From Pelagerythrobacter rhizovicinus (GTDB taxonomy: Bacteria; Pseudomonadota; Alphaproteobacteria; Sphingomonadales; Sphingomonadaceae), in contig NZ_SDPV01000002.1 of assembly GCF_004135625.1 (NCBI RefSeq), positions 744,001 through 808,000 of the forward strand: DNA of 64,000 nt, read 5' to 3'. The notes beneath the pieces are model-generated. The model was given only the letters and a program-made list of their open reading frames with translations. It was not told the origin of the DNA and did no database searches. Position numbers and translations under genes: made by a program. Positions 40,245 through 48,449 of the stretch are shown in pieces (position 1 is the first letter of the stretch; every line of letters starts with the position of its first letter).

Positions 40245-41159
40245 TCAGCGGCGATGACGCCAGAAGAAATACCACATCGCCTCGTTGTCGGCGACCCATT
40301 CGTGGCCCCGGCCCTCGGTCACTCGGCCGATCACCTGCGCCCGGCCCCGGCATCGGCCGTAGCGCTGCTCCTCGACCGTTTCCGAGAGGGCAGCGGTCTC
40401 CGGCCCGGTGCGGCAATCGCCGAGCTGGGCCCAGCGGGCGAGCGCCGCGTCCATCGAATACTGCCAGTATCCCGCGCCGCCGCCGGCGACCGGATTGACC
40501 GTGTCGGTCTCGCCGGCGAATGCCAGCACCGGCATCGGGTTTTCGGGTTGACACGTCGCCGGGTCGGGGCGCTGCGGATCGGAGGGCAGCGGATTGCCCG
40601 CACGCAGCCCCACGACCGGCGCGATCGCCGCGAAGCGGTCGGAGGCGACGCAGCCGAGCCACGACGTCATCCGCCCGCCGCCCGAGAGCCCGGTCGCATA
40701 GACCCGCTCGGGATCGACGCACCCGCTCTCCGTCAGCCAGTCGATCGCGGCGGTAAGGAAGGCGACGTCGTCGGGATCGTCGGCAGTCGGAATCGCGCCG
40801 GTGATCGTGGGCACGCCGGGGATGTTCCACACGAAGCCCTTGTCGACCGGAATGCCGGCATCGGGCGCGGCGAGCAGGAAGCCGTGATGATCGGACGTCG
40901 CGGCCAGCCCGGAGCTTTCGAGCATCGCGGCGCCCGTGCCGCCGCTGCCGTGCAGCAGGAACACGAGCGGCAGGCCGCGCACGCGCTCCACGCCGACCGG
41001 AACGTGGATCAACATGGTCCGCCCGGTCTCGCCCACCGCGACGCGCTGGGTCGTGCCCGGCGCGCCGATCGCGCAGACGGGCGCGGCGGCGGCGGGCTGC
41101 GCGAGAGCGGCGAGGCCGAGCATGAAGACGAAGCAGGCGGCAAGGCGGGCAAGCGTCAT
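40245..41159 (-). CDS. Exported PHB depolymerase-like esterase (LpqC/CE1 type)
   Basis: 304 residues with a signal peptide (cleavage near PAAAAP). Alpha/beta hydrolase motifs: LVFLLHGSGGTGAAML (oxyanion region), the nucleophile TGLSGGGRMTSWLGC, Asp in AGETDTVNPVAGG and His in GRGHEWVADNEAMWYFF. This family includes extracellular short-chain PHB depolymerases and feruloyl esterases. A separate, intracellular PHA depolymerase gene lies at the right end of the window. Four bases separate it from the next gene upstream, so they are probably one unit. Confidence 0.8.
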   Translation of the reverse strand: MTLARLAACFVFMLGLAALAQPAAAAPVCAIGAPGTTQRVAVGETGRTMLIHVPVGVERVRGLPLVFLLHGSGGTGAAMLESSGLAATSDHHGFLLAAPDAGIPVDKGFVWNIPGVPTITGAIPTADDPDDVAFLTAAIDWLTESGCVDPERVYATGLSGGGRMTSWLGCVASDRFAAIAPVVGLRAGNPLPSDPQRPDPATCQPENPMPVLAFAGETDTVNPVAGGGAGYWQYSMDAALARWAQLGDCRTGPETAALSETVEEQRYGRCRGRAQVIGRVTEGRGHEWVADNEAMWYFFWRHRR

Positions 41160-41163
41160 CGGA

Positions 41164-41988
41164 TCAGCGCCTCGTCAGGGTGGCAGCGACGCCGAAGTGG
41201 TCGGACGGGTACTCACCGTCCACCGCCCGGTCGCCGATCACGCGGGCATCGGCGACGGTGAAGGCCGAGCGCTCGGCGAAGATATGGTCGATCACCCGCG
41301 GCTTGTGGCCGCGCGCGGTGTTGAGCGTCGTCTCAGCCGTGCCGGGCGGCAGCGCCGTCTCGAACCGCGGCGGGCCCATTGCCCTGAGGCCGGGATCGTC
41401 GAGCGGCGCGTTGAAGTCGCCCATCACGATCAGCGGCGTCCCGTCGTCCGCCAGCCAGGCCAGCAGGTCGGCGAGCTGCTGCGCGCGCACCGGGCCCTGG
41501 TCGGGCTTCCACGCGAGATGCGTGCCGACCACGTCGACCGGCCCGGCCTCGGCCTGCACCCGCACGCGGATCGCGGTGCGGTAGTCGGACAGCGGCTCCA
41601 GCTTGCGCCGCGCGACCTCGATCACCGGCAGGCGGGTGAGGATCGCATTGCCGTAGCGCTTGGGCGCACCCTCGGGCTCGACGGCGACGAAGTGCACTTC
41701 GGGATAGCCGAGCTCGGCCGCGATCGTGTCGGCCTGGTTGGGCAGGCCCCTGCCCGCATCCTCGAGCACTTCCTGCAGCGCGATCACGTCGGCGTCGACC
41801 GATCGCAGCGCCGACGTCAGCAGCTCCAGCCGCACCGGCCAGTTGCCGCCGGCGTCGTGCCAGATGTTGAACGTCGCGACCCGCAGGCGCCCCGTCGCTC
41901 CGCCTGCAAGACCCGGCGCGCAGGCCGCGAGCGGAAGCGCCGCCACCCCCGCGAGCACCGCGCGGCGGCCAAATCGTGCTTCACCCAT
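41164..41988 (-). CDS. Endonuclease/exonuclease/phosphatase family lipoprotein
   Basis: 274 residues. The N-terminus carries a twin-arginine-like signal (RFGRRAVLAGVAALPLAAC) that also has a lipobox, suggesting Tat export and lipidation. The EEP fold shows VATFNIWHDAGG, IALQEVLED, GTHLAWKPDQ, IVMGDFNAPLDD and the C-terminal YPSDHFGVAATL with the catalytic His. Members cleave phosphodiesters in DNA, inositol phosphates or sphingomyelin; here the target is probably outside the cytoplasm. Divergent from nadB. Confidence 0.85.
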   Translation of the reverse strand: MGEARFGRRAVLAGVAALPLAACAPGLAGGATGRLRVATFNIWHDAGGNWPVRLELLTSALRSVDADVIALQEVLEDAGRGLPNQADTIAAELGYPEVHFVAVEPEGAPKRYGNAILTRLPVIEVARRKLEPLSDYRTAIRVRVQAEAGPVDVVGTHLAWKPDQGPVRAQQLADLLAWLADDGTPLIVMGDFNAPLDDPGLRAMGPPRFETALPPGTAETTLNTARGHKPRVIDHIFAERSAFTVADARVIGDRAVDGEYPSDHFGVAATLTRR

Positions 41989-42062
41989 GGCGATGATTCC
42001 TCTTCACGACCCTCATCGAATCCTCTCTGTCGCCCCGCCGCGCGCTGTGCAACAGAAGTGCC

Positions 42063-43640
42063 ATGAACGATACCGATATCCTCGTCATCGGCTCGGGCGC
42101 CGCCGGGCTCAGCGCGGCCCTCGCTCTCGCCGAAACGAAGAAAGTGCTGGTCCTCGCCAAGGGGTCGCTGACCGGCGGCAGTACCGCCTGGGCGCAGGGG
42201 GGGATCGCCGCCGTGCTCGACGCGGGCGACACCTTCGAGCACCACATCCAAGACACGATGGTCGCCGGCGCGGGCCTCAACCGGCGCGAGACCGTCGAGT
42301 TCGTGATCGAACGCGCGCCGCACGCGATCGACCGGCTGGTCGAGCTCGGCGTACCGTTCAACCGCGAGAGCGGCGACCTGCACCTGACCCGTGAGGGCGG
42401 CCACTCGCACCGCCGCATCGTCCACGTGAACGACGCGACCGGTTGGGCGGTGCAGGAGGCGCTGCTCAAGGCGGCCGAGGCGCATCCCAACGTCACGCTC
42501 CTGCCCGGCCAGGCGTGCATCGACCTGATCACCGGGCGCAACCAGCAGACGTTCTCCGGTTCCGGCCGCGTCTGGGGCGCCTATGCGCTCGACGAGGCCA
42601 GCGGCAAGGTGGTCGCCCATGTCGCCCGCGCGACCGTGCTGGCGACCGGCGGCGCGGGCCGCGTCTACCAGTTCTCGACCGCCCCGCGCGGCGCGACCGG
42701 CGACGGCATCGCCATGGCCTGGCGCGCCGGGTGCCGGGTCGCCAACATGGAGATGATGCAGTTCCACCCGACCTGCCTCTACAATCTCGAGGTCAAGAAC
42801 TTCCTCATTACCGAGGCCGTGCGCGGCGAAGGCGGGCACCTGCTCCATCCGGAGACCGGGCACCGCTACATGCCCGACTACGATCCGCGCGCCGAGCTCG
42901 CCCCGCGCGATATCGTCGCCCGCGCCAACGACGACCAGATCAAGCGCTACGGCCTCGACTGCGTCCATCTCGACATCAGCCACAAGCCGCCCGAATTCGT
43001 GCGCCAGCACTTCCCGACGATCCACGAGAAGCTGCTCGGCCTCGGCATCGACATGACGAAGGAGCCGATCCCGGTCGTGCCCGCGCAACACTATACCTGC
43101 GGCGGGATTCCGGTGGGCCTCGACGCGCGCACCGACCTGCCGGGCCTGTGGGCCGCGGGCGAATGCACCGAAAGCGGCCTCCACGGCGCCAACCGCCTCG
43201 CCTCCAACAGCCTGCTCGAATGCTTCGTCTTCGGCGATGCGGCCGCCCGCGACATCGCCGAATGCTGGGACCGGCTCGACGACCCGCCGCCGATCCGCGA
43301 GTGGGACGAAAGCCGCGTGACCGATTCCGACGAGGAAGTCGTCATCAAGCAGAACTGGACCGAGATCCGGCGGATGATGTGGAACTACGTCGGCATCGTG
43401 CGCACCACCAAGCGCCTCGAACGCGCGCAGCACCGGATCGAACTGCTCGCGCAGGAAATCGAGGACTACTACGGCTCCTTCCGCGTCACGACAGACCTGA
43501 TCGAACTGCGCAACCTGCACCAGTGCGCTGACCTGATCGTCCGCAGCGCCCTCAAGCGCCACGAAAGCCGCGGCCTGCATTTCACGCTGGATTACCCGGA
43601 GACACTGACGGAGGCGCGCGACACGGTGCTGGTGCCGTGA
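42063..43640 (+). CDS. nadB: L-aspartate oxidase
   Basis: 525 residues. The FAD-binding motif is IGSGAAGLSAALALAE at the N-terminus. The fumarate reductase/succinate dehydrogenase flavoprotein core includes GGSTAWAQGGIAAVL, EGGHSHRRIVH, HPTCLYN, TEAVRGEGGHL and PAQHYTCGGIPVG, ending with the helical C-terminal domain. It oxidises aspartate to iminoaspartate in NAD synthesis. The nadA and nadC partners are not present here. The repeat-flanked GIY-YIG gene follows 33 bases after its stop. Confidence 0.95.
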   Translation: MNDTDILVIGSGAAGLSAALALAETKKVLVLAKGSLTGGSTAWAQGGIAAVLDAGDTFEHHIQDTMVAGAGLNRRETVEFVIERAPHAIDRLVELGVPFNRESGDLHLTREGGHSHRRIVHVNDATGWAVQEALLKAAEAHPNVTLLPGQACIDLITGRNQQTFSGSGRVWGAYALDEASGKVVAHVARATVLATGGAGRVYQFSTAPRGATGDGIAMAWRAGCRVANMEMMQFHPTCLYNLEVKNFLITEAVRGEGGHLLHPETGHRYMPDYDPRAELAPRDIVARANDDQIKRYGLDCVHLDISHKPPEFVRQHFPTIHEKLLGLGIDMTKEPIPVVPAQHYTCGGIPVGLDARTDLPGLWAAGECTESGLHGANRLASNSLLECFVFGDAAARDIAECWDRLDDPPPIREWDESRVTDSDEEVVIKQNWTEIRRMMWNYVGIVRTTKRLERAQHRIELLAQEIEDYYGSFRVTTDLIELRNLHQCADLIVRSALKRHESRGLHFTLDYPETLTEARDTVLVP

Positions 43641-43672
43641 ATATCCACCTTCCCCCGCACAGCCTATCTAAC

Positions 43673-43701
43673 CCGTCATTCCCGCGAAAGCGGGAACCCA
43701 G
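43673..43701 (+). repeat. Left inverted repeat of the GIY-YIG unit
   Basis: A 29-base sequence, itself palindromic (CCCGC GAAA GCGGG core), whose reverse complement recurs at 44030-44058 with one mismatch. Its last CAG runs straight into the SD AGGAGAGG of the GIY-YIG gene. Confidence 0.85.
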
Positions 43702-43716
43702 GAGAGGTAACTCGCG

Positions 43717-44025
43717 GTGACGCGCGATCGGCTGCCGACCGTCTACCTGCTCGCCTCGCAGCGAAACGGCACGCTTTACACGGGTGTGACCTCCGATCTG
43801 ATCGCCCGCATCCACCAGCACCGTGAGGGCACCTTCGGCGGCTTCACCAAGCAATATGCCGTCCACCGGCTCGTCTGGTTCGAACACCACGGCACGATGG
43901 AAGACGCCATCGTCCGAGAGAAGCGGATCAAGAAGTGGCGGCGGGCCTGGAAGCTCGAACTGATCGAGCAGGATAATCCGCGCTGGCTTGATCTGGCGGA
44001 GCAATTCGGCTTCGATCCGCTCTGA
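43717..44025 (+). CDS. GIY-YIG endonuclease domain protein
   Basis: 102 residues from GTG 43717, with SD AGGAGAGG at 43700-43707. The GIY-YIG module is complete: TVYLLASQRNGTLYTGVTSDL (the GIY..YTG signature), catalytic Arg in ARIHQHREG, and E in TMEDAIVREKRIKKWRR. The family (UvrC/YhbQ/URI-like) hydrolyses DNA phosphodiesters. The gene sits alone between near-identical 29-bp inverted repeats, separating nadB from the hydrolase gene, and looks like a self-contained mobile or selfish unit. Confidence 0.9.
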   Translation: MTRDRLPTVYLLASQRNGTLYTGVTSDLIARIHQHREGTFGGFTKQYAVHRLVWFEHHGTMEDAIVREKRIKKWRRAWKLELIEQDNPRWLDLAEQFGFDPL

Positions 44026-44029
44026 CGCT

Positions 44030-44058
44030 CTGGGTTCCCGCGTTCGCGGGAATGACGG
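44030..44058 (-). repeat. Right inverted repeat of the GIY-YIG unit
   Basis: Reverse complement of 43673-43701 with a single mismatch in the loop (GAAC against GAAA). It starts five bases after the GIY-YIG stop codon and could also serve as its terminator stem. Confidence 0.85.
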
Positions 44059-44075
44059 ACGGGGGGAGAACACGA

Positions 44076-44969
44076 GTGACACAAATCACCGCCAACGGCA
44101 TCACGCTGGAATACGAGGATTACGGCAACCCGGGCGATCCGCCGGTGCTGCTGGTCATGGGGCTCGGCGCGCAGCTGACCTTGTGGCCGATCGAGCTGGT
44201 CGAGGCGCTGGTGGCGCGGGGTTTCCGCGTGATCCGCTACGACAACCGCGACATCGGGCTCAGCCACAAGCTCGACGGCGTGAAGGCGCCGGGCGTTCTC
44301 AAGCTCATGCTGCTCGGCCGGCTCGGCCTGACCCCGCGCGTTCCCTATACCCTGGCCGACATGGCCGCGGACGGCGTCGGGCTGCTCGACGCGCTCGGGA
44401 TCGAAAAGGCGCACGTGGTCGGCGCGAGCATGGGCGGGATGATCGCGCAGCATATCGCCTTCACGTACCCGGAGCGGGTGCTCTCGCTCACTTCGATCAT
44501 GTCGACCACCGGCAACCGCCGCCTGCCGGCCGCGCAGAAGCAGGCGATCGAGGTTCTGACCAAGCGCCCCGTGTCGGACGACGAGGAAGTCCTGATCGCG
44601 CACGGCATGAAAATCGCGCGCACGATCGGCAGCCCCGGCTACCCGCCCGACGAGGCGCGGCTGCGCGCCAACGTCACCGCCGGCGTGCGGCGCAGCTATT
44701 ACCCCGAAGGACTCTCGCGCCAGCTCGCCGCCATCCTCGCGGACGGCGACCGGCGCGCGCGGCTCAAAGGCGTGACCGCGCCGACGCTGGTGATTCACGG
44801 GGAGGACGATCCGCTCGTCCCGTTCCCGGGCGGGAAGGACACCGCCGCGTCGATCCCCGGCGCCACGCTGCGGAGCTTCCCAGGCATGGGCCACGACCTG
44901 CCGCTCGAGCTGGTCGAGCCGATCGCCGACGCCATCGCCGGGCATACCCGATTGGCCGCCGCGGCATGA
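44076..44969 (+). CDS. Alpha/beta hydrolase
   Basis: 297 residues from GTG 44076, which has a GGGGGAG SD eight to nine bases upstream. The in-frame ATG at 44052 lies inside the right repeat and is less likely. Motifs: VLLVMGLGAQLTLW, YDNRDIGLS, the nucleophile VVGASMGGMIAQ, Asp in HGEDDPLVPF and His in PGMGHDLP. It resembles esterases/haloperoxidase-like hydrolases of antibiotic or aromatic catabolism; the substrate is unknown. Confidence 0.85.
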   Translation: MTQITANGITLEYEDYGNPGDPPVLLVMGLGAQLTLWPIELVEALVARGFRVIRYDNRDIGLSHKLDGVKAPGVLKLMLLGRLGLTPRVPYTLADMAADGVGLLDALGIEKAHVVGASMGGMIAQHIAFTYPERVLSLTSIMSTTGNRRLPAAQKQAIEVLTKRPVSDDEEVLIAHGMKIARTIGSPGYPPDEARLRANVTAGVRRSYYPEGLSRQLAAILADGDRRARLKGVTAPTLVIHGEDDPLVPFPGGKDTAASIPGATLRSFPGMGHDLPLELVEPIADAIAGHTRLAAAA

Positions 44970-45008
44970 CACCGGATGGCCGCGCGGCGCCACGAAATTG
45001 CGCGGCCC

Positions 45009-45392
45009 GATTCGATTGATTCAAAGGCCGGCGATACCCACTTTCCGCATATAAATTTTTTCACGGATTCATTTTGGGGCTTGCACCCGCGCAGACCCAA
45101 GGAGTTCCCACGCGTCGCGGTGTGGCAGGCGGATAGGACACCTCGCTCCGCAATGGTTTCGAGCCATTTAACCCCTTGCACCCGACTCGCGGGTGATTCA
45201 GTATCTAGTGGTCAGGAACGCGGGGGGACCCACTAGATCGTGTTTCCACCGAGGATACGCCCCAAGGGGCGCAGGCGGCGACCGGTCTCGGAAACACCCT
45301 CGCAAGAGCCCGGGCCGGGGCGGATCGGGGGATAAGTAATTGCCCCCCGTTCGCCGGGAAATGCTAGGCGGGAGGCAGGCTTCCGCCGAATC
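45009..45392 (+). promoter_or_regulatory. nrdA upstream region with clustered GANTC sites and inverted repeat
   Basis: This 490-base gene-free spacer holds six GANTC sites: 45009, 45018, 45066, 45184, 45195 and 45388. GANTC is the CcrM methylation site. ATCTAGTGG (45203-45211) and CCACTAGAT (45230-45238) form a perfect 9-bp inverted repeat. CAGTATCTAG (45199-45208) resembles a degenerate NrdR box. TTGCACCCG occurs twice (45081 and 45176) and could supply -35 elements. Cell-cycle control of nrdA is the obvious inference. Confidence 0.45.
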
Positions 45393-45459
45393 GAACGGAA
45401 GCGGAACATCGCGCCGGCGGCGCGATTGTCCGAATGGCGCGAGAACGGGTGGGGCGAAC

Positions 45460-47499
45460 ATGGATTTCAGAACCGGGGACGATGCGGCGATGGGACTCGA
45501 TCAGACGGACGGCGTGACGCTCGAGGGTGACGAAACCCTCGCGAACGCCAAGCCCGGGAAGGCGGCGATGAAGATGGACAAGTCGGACAAGGGCAGCGAG
45601 CAGCTCGTCGCGGAGAAGGCGGGCGAGGCGATCGCCGGCGCCATGGCCGAAGCGGCCAAGGCCACTGCCGAGCAGCACGATTCGAAGAAGATCCTCGACC
45701 GCCGGTTCGACATCGCGATCGACGAATCGCGCGATGCGCTGCTGACCGAATTCGGCAAGGAAACGCTGGTCGACCGCTACCTGCTGCCGGGCGAGAAGTT
45801 CCAGGACCTCTTCGCCCGCGTCGCCGACGCCTATGCCGACGACCAGGACCACGCGCAGCGGCTCTACGACTATATCTCGAAGCTGTGGTTCATGCCCGCG
45901 ACGCCGGTGCTGTCGAACGGCGGCACCAACCGCGGCCTGCCGATCTCCTGCTACCTCAACTCGGTCGAGGACAGCCTGGAAGGGATCGTCGGCACCTGGA
46001 ACGAGAACGTCTGGCTCGCCAGCCGCGGCGGTGGCATCGGCACCTACTGGGGCCAGGTACGCGGGATCGGGGAGCCGGTCGGCCTCAACGGCAAGACCAG
46101 CGGCATCATCCCCTTCGTGCGGGTGATGGACAGCCTGACGCTGGCGATCAGCCAGGGCTCGCTGCGGCGCGGCTCGGCCGCCTGCTACATCGACATCTCG
46201 CACCCCGAGATCGAGGAATTCCTCGAGATCCGCAAACCTTCGGGTGATTTCAACCGCAAGGCGCTCAACCTGCACCACGGCGTGCTGGTGAGCGACGAGT
46301 TCATGGAAGCGGTGCGCGCCGGCGAGACCTTCGATCTCGTCTCCCCGCGCGACGGCAGCGTGCGCAAGACGGTCGACGCGCGCAGCCTGTTCCAGAAGCT
46401 GGTCGAGACGCGGCTTGCCACCGGCGAGCCCTACATCGTCTTCTCCGACACGGTGAACCGGATGATGCCCAAGCATCACCGCGAGCTGGGCCTCAAGGTC
46501 TCGACCTCGAACCTCTGTTCGGAAATCACCCTGCCGACCGGCCGCGACCATCTCGGCAACGACCGCACGGCGGTCTGCTGCCTGTCCTCGCTCAACCTGG
46601 AAAAGTGGGAAGAGTGGGAAGGCGACAAGCTCTTCATCGAAGACGTGATGCGCTTCCTCGACAACGTGCTGCAGGACTATATAGACCGTGCGCCGCCGGA
46701 AATGGCGCGGGCGAAGTATTCGGCCATGCGCGAACGCAGCGTCGGCATGGGCGTGATGGGCTTCCACTCGTTCCTTCAGTCGAAGGGCATCGGCTTCGAA
46801 AGCCCGATGGCGAAAGTGTGGAACCTCAAGATGTTCAAGCACGTCAACGCCAAGGCCAACGAGGCCTCGATGATGCTGGCGAAAGAGCGCGGGCCCTGCC
46901 CCGATGCCGAGGACATGGGCGCAATGGAGCGCTTCAGCTGCAAGATGGCGATCGCGCCGACCGCATCGATCTCGATCATCTGCGGCGGCACGTCGGCCTG
47001 CATCGAGCCGATCCCGGCGAACATCTACACGCACAAGACGCTCTCGGGCTCGTTCGTGGTCAAGAACCCATATCTCGAGAAGATCCTGCGCGAGAAGTCG
47101 AAGGATTCGACCAACGTGTGGAACTCGATCCTCGAGCGCGGCGGCTCGGTCCAGCACCTCGACTTCCTGACGCCGGAAGAAAAGGCGACCTTCAAGACCA
47201 GCTTCGAGATCGACCAGCGCTGGCTGCTCGAATTCGCGGCCGACCGCACGCCCTACATCGACCAGGCGCAGAGCCTGAACCTGTTCATCCCGGCCGACGT
47301 CGACAAGTGGGACCTGATGATGCTCCACTTCCAGGCGTGGGAGAAGGGCATCAAGTCGCTCTACTACCTGCGGTCGAAGTCCGTTCAGCGCGCCGGCTTC
47401 GCCGGGGGCGTCGAGGCCGACAACACCCCCGACGCGGCCAAGTACGAGCTCAGCGCCGGCGAACAGACCGACTACGAGGAATGCCTGGCCTGCCAGTGA
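45460..47499 (+). CDS. nrdA: Ribonucleoside-diphosphate reductase, alpha subunit (class I)
   Basis: 679 residues from ATG 45460; the frame extends to 45340 but that part lies in the regulatory region. It reduces ribonucleotides to deoxyribonucleotides. Catalytic-core motifs are MPATPVLSNGG, SNLCSEITLPT, NLHHGV, AVCCLSSLNL and APTASISIICGGTSACIEPI; the redox-active C-terminal pair is CLAC in the final residues. The N-terminus (about 1-75) is low complexity and acidic, and no ATP-cone is visible. nrdB is 2.4 kb downstream rather than adjacent. Confidence 0.95.
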   Translation: MDFRTGDDAAMGLDQTDGVTLEGDETLANAKPGKAAMKMDKSDKGSEQLVAEKAGEAIAGAMAEAAKATAEQHDSKKILDRRFDIAIDESRDALLTEFGKETLVDRYLLPGEKFQDLFARVADAYADDQDHAQRLYDYISKLWFMPATPVLSNGGTNRGLPISCYLNSVEDSLEGIVGTWNENVWLASRGGGIGTYWGQVRGIGEPVGLNGKTSGIIPFVRVMDSLTLAISQGSLRRGSAACYIDISHPEIEEFLEIRKPSGDFNRKALNLHHGVLVSDEFMEAVRAGETFDLVSPRDGSVRKTVDARSLFQKLVETRLATGEPYIVFSDTVNRMMPKHHRELGLKVSTSNLCSEITLPTGRDHLGNDRTAVCCLSSLNLEKWEEWEGDKLFIEDVMRFLDNVLQDYIDRAPPEMARAKYSAMRERSVGMGVMGFHSFLQSKGIGFESPMAKVWNLKMFKHVNAKANEASMMLAKERGPCPDAEDMGAMERFSCKMAIAPTASISIICGGTSACIEPIPANIYTHKTLSGSFVVKNPYLEKILREKSKDSTNVWNSILERGGSVQHLDFLTPEEKATFKTSFEIDQRWLLEFAADRTPYIDQAQSLNLFIPADVDKWDLMMLHFQAWEKGIKSLYYLRSKSVQRAGFAGGVEADNTPDAAKYELSAGEQTDYEECLACQ

Positions 47500-47506
47500 A
47501 CCTTAT

Positions 47507-47527
47507 CCCTCTCCCCCCGGGAGAGGG
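47507..47527. repeat. Palindrome directly after nrdA
   Basis: CCCTCTCCC (47507-47515) and GGGAGAGGG (47519-47527) form a perfect 9-bp stem with a CCC loop, seven bases after the nrdA stop. It resembles the dispersed intergenic palindromes common in sphingomonads and may double as a terminator. Confidence 0.5.
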
Positions 47528-47566
47528 AGGGAGCGCCGCAGGCGCGGAAGCGTGAGGGACGAAGCG

Positions 47567-47818
47567 ATGCCGAAGGTCTTCGACTGGCGCGGGTATCGCT
47601 TTTACTTCTATTCGGAGGAAGGCACTCCGCTCGAACCGCCGCATGTCCATGTCCGGAAAGATGGAAGCGAGGCGAAGTTCTGGCTTCGCCCCTTCGTCAG
47701 CGTGGCATATAATCGGGGTTTCAGCGGAATCGTGCTACGACGTCTCGCGCAGCAAGTGATCGAGAATCGCGAACGGATAGAGGCGGCTTGGAATGGGTAC
47801 TTTACCGGAAATGACTGA
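47567..47818 (+). CDS. DUF4160 family protein
   Basis: 83 residues from ATG 47567, with GAGGGA (47553-47558) as SD. The family pattern is clear: MPKVFDWRGYRFYFYSEEG, EPPHVHVRKDGSEAKFWLRP, and a C-terminal helix around VIENRERIEAAW. The function is unknown. Members commonly occur beside a DUF2442 gene, as here, in a compact toxin-antitoxin-like arrangement. Its end overlaps the next gene. Confidence 0.85.
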   Translation: MPKVFDWRGYRFYFYSEEGTPLEPPHVHVRKDGSEAKFWLRPFVSVAYNRGFSGIVLRRLAQQVIENRERIEAAWNGYFTGND

Positions 47819-48068
47819 ATTTCCCGAGCCGAAGGAGGTTCGGTTCGATGAAGCGAGCTTCTGGGTGACGCTCAGCGACGGCCGCGTCATAGGGGTCCCC
47901 ATCGCCTGGTATCCGCGCCTAATGAGCGCCACGCGTGAGCAACTCGAAAAAGTCGAACTTTCGGCGAGCGGAATGCACTGGGACGAGATCGACGAAGATA
48001 TTTCGGTGCGCGGCATTCTGATGGGGCACAAGGCTTTCCGTCCGCAATCCGCGGCGATGGCGAACTGA
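47793..48068 (+). CDS. DUF2442 family protein
   Basis: 91 residues if it starts at ATG 47793, 85 if at ATG 47811, which overlaps the DUF4160 stop. Hallmarks: VRFDEASFWVTLSDGRVIGVPIAWYPRL and HWDEIDEDISVRGIL. DUF2442 folds as a small beta domain related to NE0471. It is co-translated with DUF4160 and probably forms a complex with it; a regulatory or toxin-antitoxin role is inference. Confidence 0.85.
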   Translation: MGTLPEMTEFPEPKEVRFDEASFWVTLSDGRVIGVPIAWYPRLMSATREQLEKVELSASGMHWDEIDEDISVRGILMGHKAFRPQSAAMAN

Positions 48069-48069
48069 C

Positions 48070-48357
48070 ATGCGCAAGGCGTCGCTGACGGGTGGGGCGC
48101 TTCTCGTTCTACTCCTCCTCTCCGCCTGCGCATCGCAAGTCGACGCGGGCGTTTCGCAGGACCCGGGCGCGCCAGGCTTCCTCTGGGGGCTGTGGCACGG
48201 GTTCGTCTTCCCGTTCGCCTGGATCGGCTCGCTGTTCGATCCCGACATCGCGGTCTACGCGGTCCCGAACGGCGGCGGGTGGTACGACTTCGGGTTCTTC
48301 CTCGGGATCACGGTGTTGGGCGGTGGGTCGTGGTTCGGCTCGAGGTCCCGCAAGTGA
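48070..48357 (+). CDS. Small lipoprotein with a FLWGLWHGFVFPFAWIGSLF motif
   Basis: 95 residues. The lipoprotein signal ends LLLSAC (Cys about residue 20). It is followed by a conserved-looking membrane-proximal segment (GLWHGFVFPFAWIGSLFDPD), a GGGWYDFGFFLG stretch with a second hydrophobic helix, and a short basic tail. It belongs to a widespread hypothetical family of unknown function. One base separates it from the DUF2442 gene, so it is in the same unit. Confidence 0.75.
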   Translation: MRKASLTGGALLVLLLLSACASQVDAGVSQDPGAPGFLWGLWHGFVFPFAWIGSLFDPDIAVYAVPNGGGWYDFGFFLGITVLGGGSWFGSRSRK

Positions 48358-48373
48358 GGCGCGGATAGCAGAA

Positions 48374-48408
48374 CCCCCGGCCGCCGAGCTGGCGGGCCGG
48401 GGGCTCTT
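48374..48408. terminator. Bidirectional terminator between convergent small genes
   Basis: CCCCCGGCC (48374-48382) and GGCCGGGGG (48395-48403) pair perfectly around a 12-base loop, followed by CTCTT on the plus strand. It lies between the plus-strand lipoprotein and the minus-strand DUF2171 gene. Confidence 0.65.
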
Positions 48409-48449
48409 CGCTGCTGCCGTTGCCGGCGCAGCGGATCGGCGGTTATCCC

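Noticed and set aside
45050-45055. TATAAA as -10 element of nrdA
   Set aside because: No acceptable -35 at 16-18 bases and it would give a leader of about 400 bases.
45163-45178. TTTAACC as a CtrA site before nrdA
   Set aside because: Only one half of TTAA-N7-TTAA is present.
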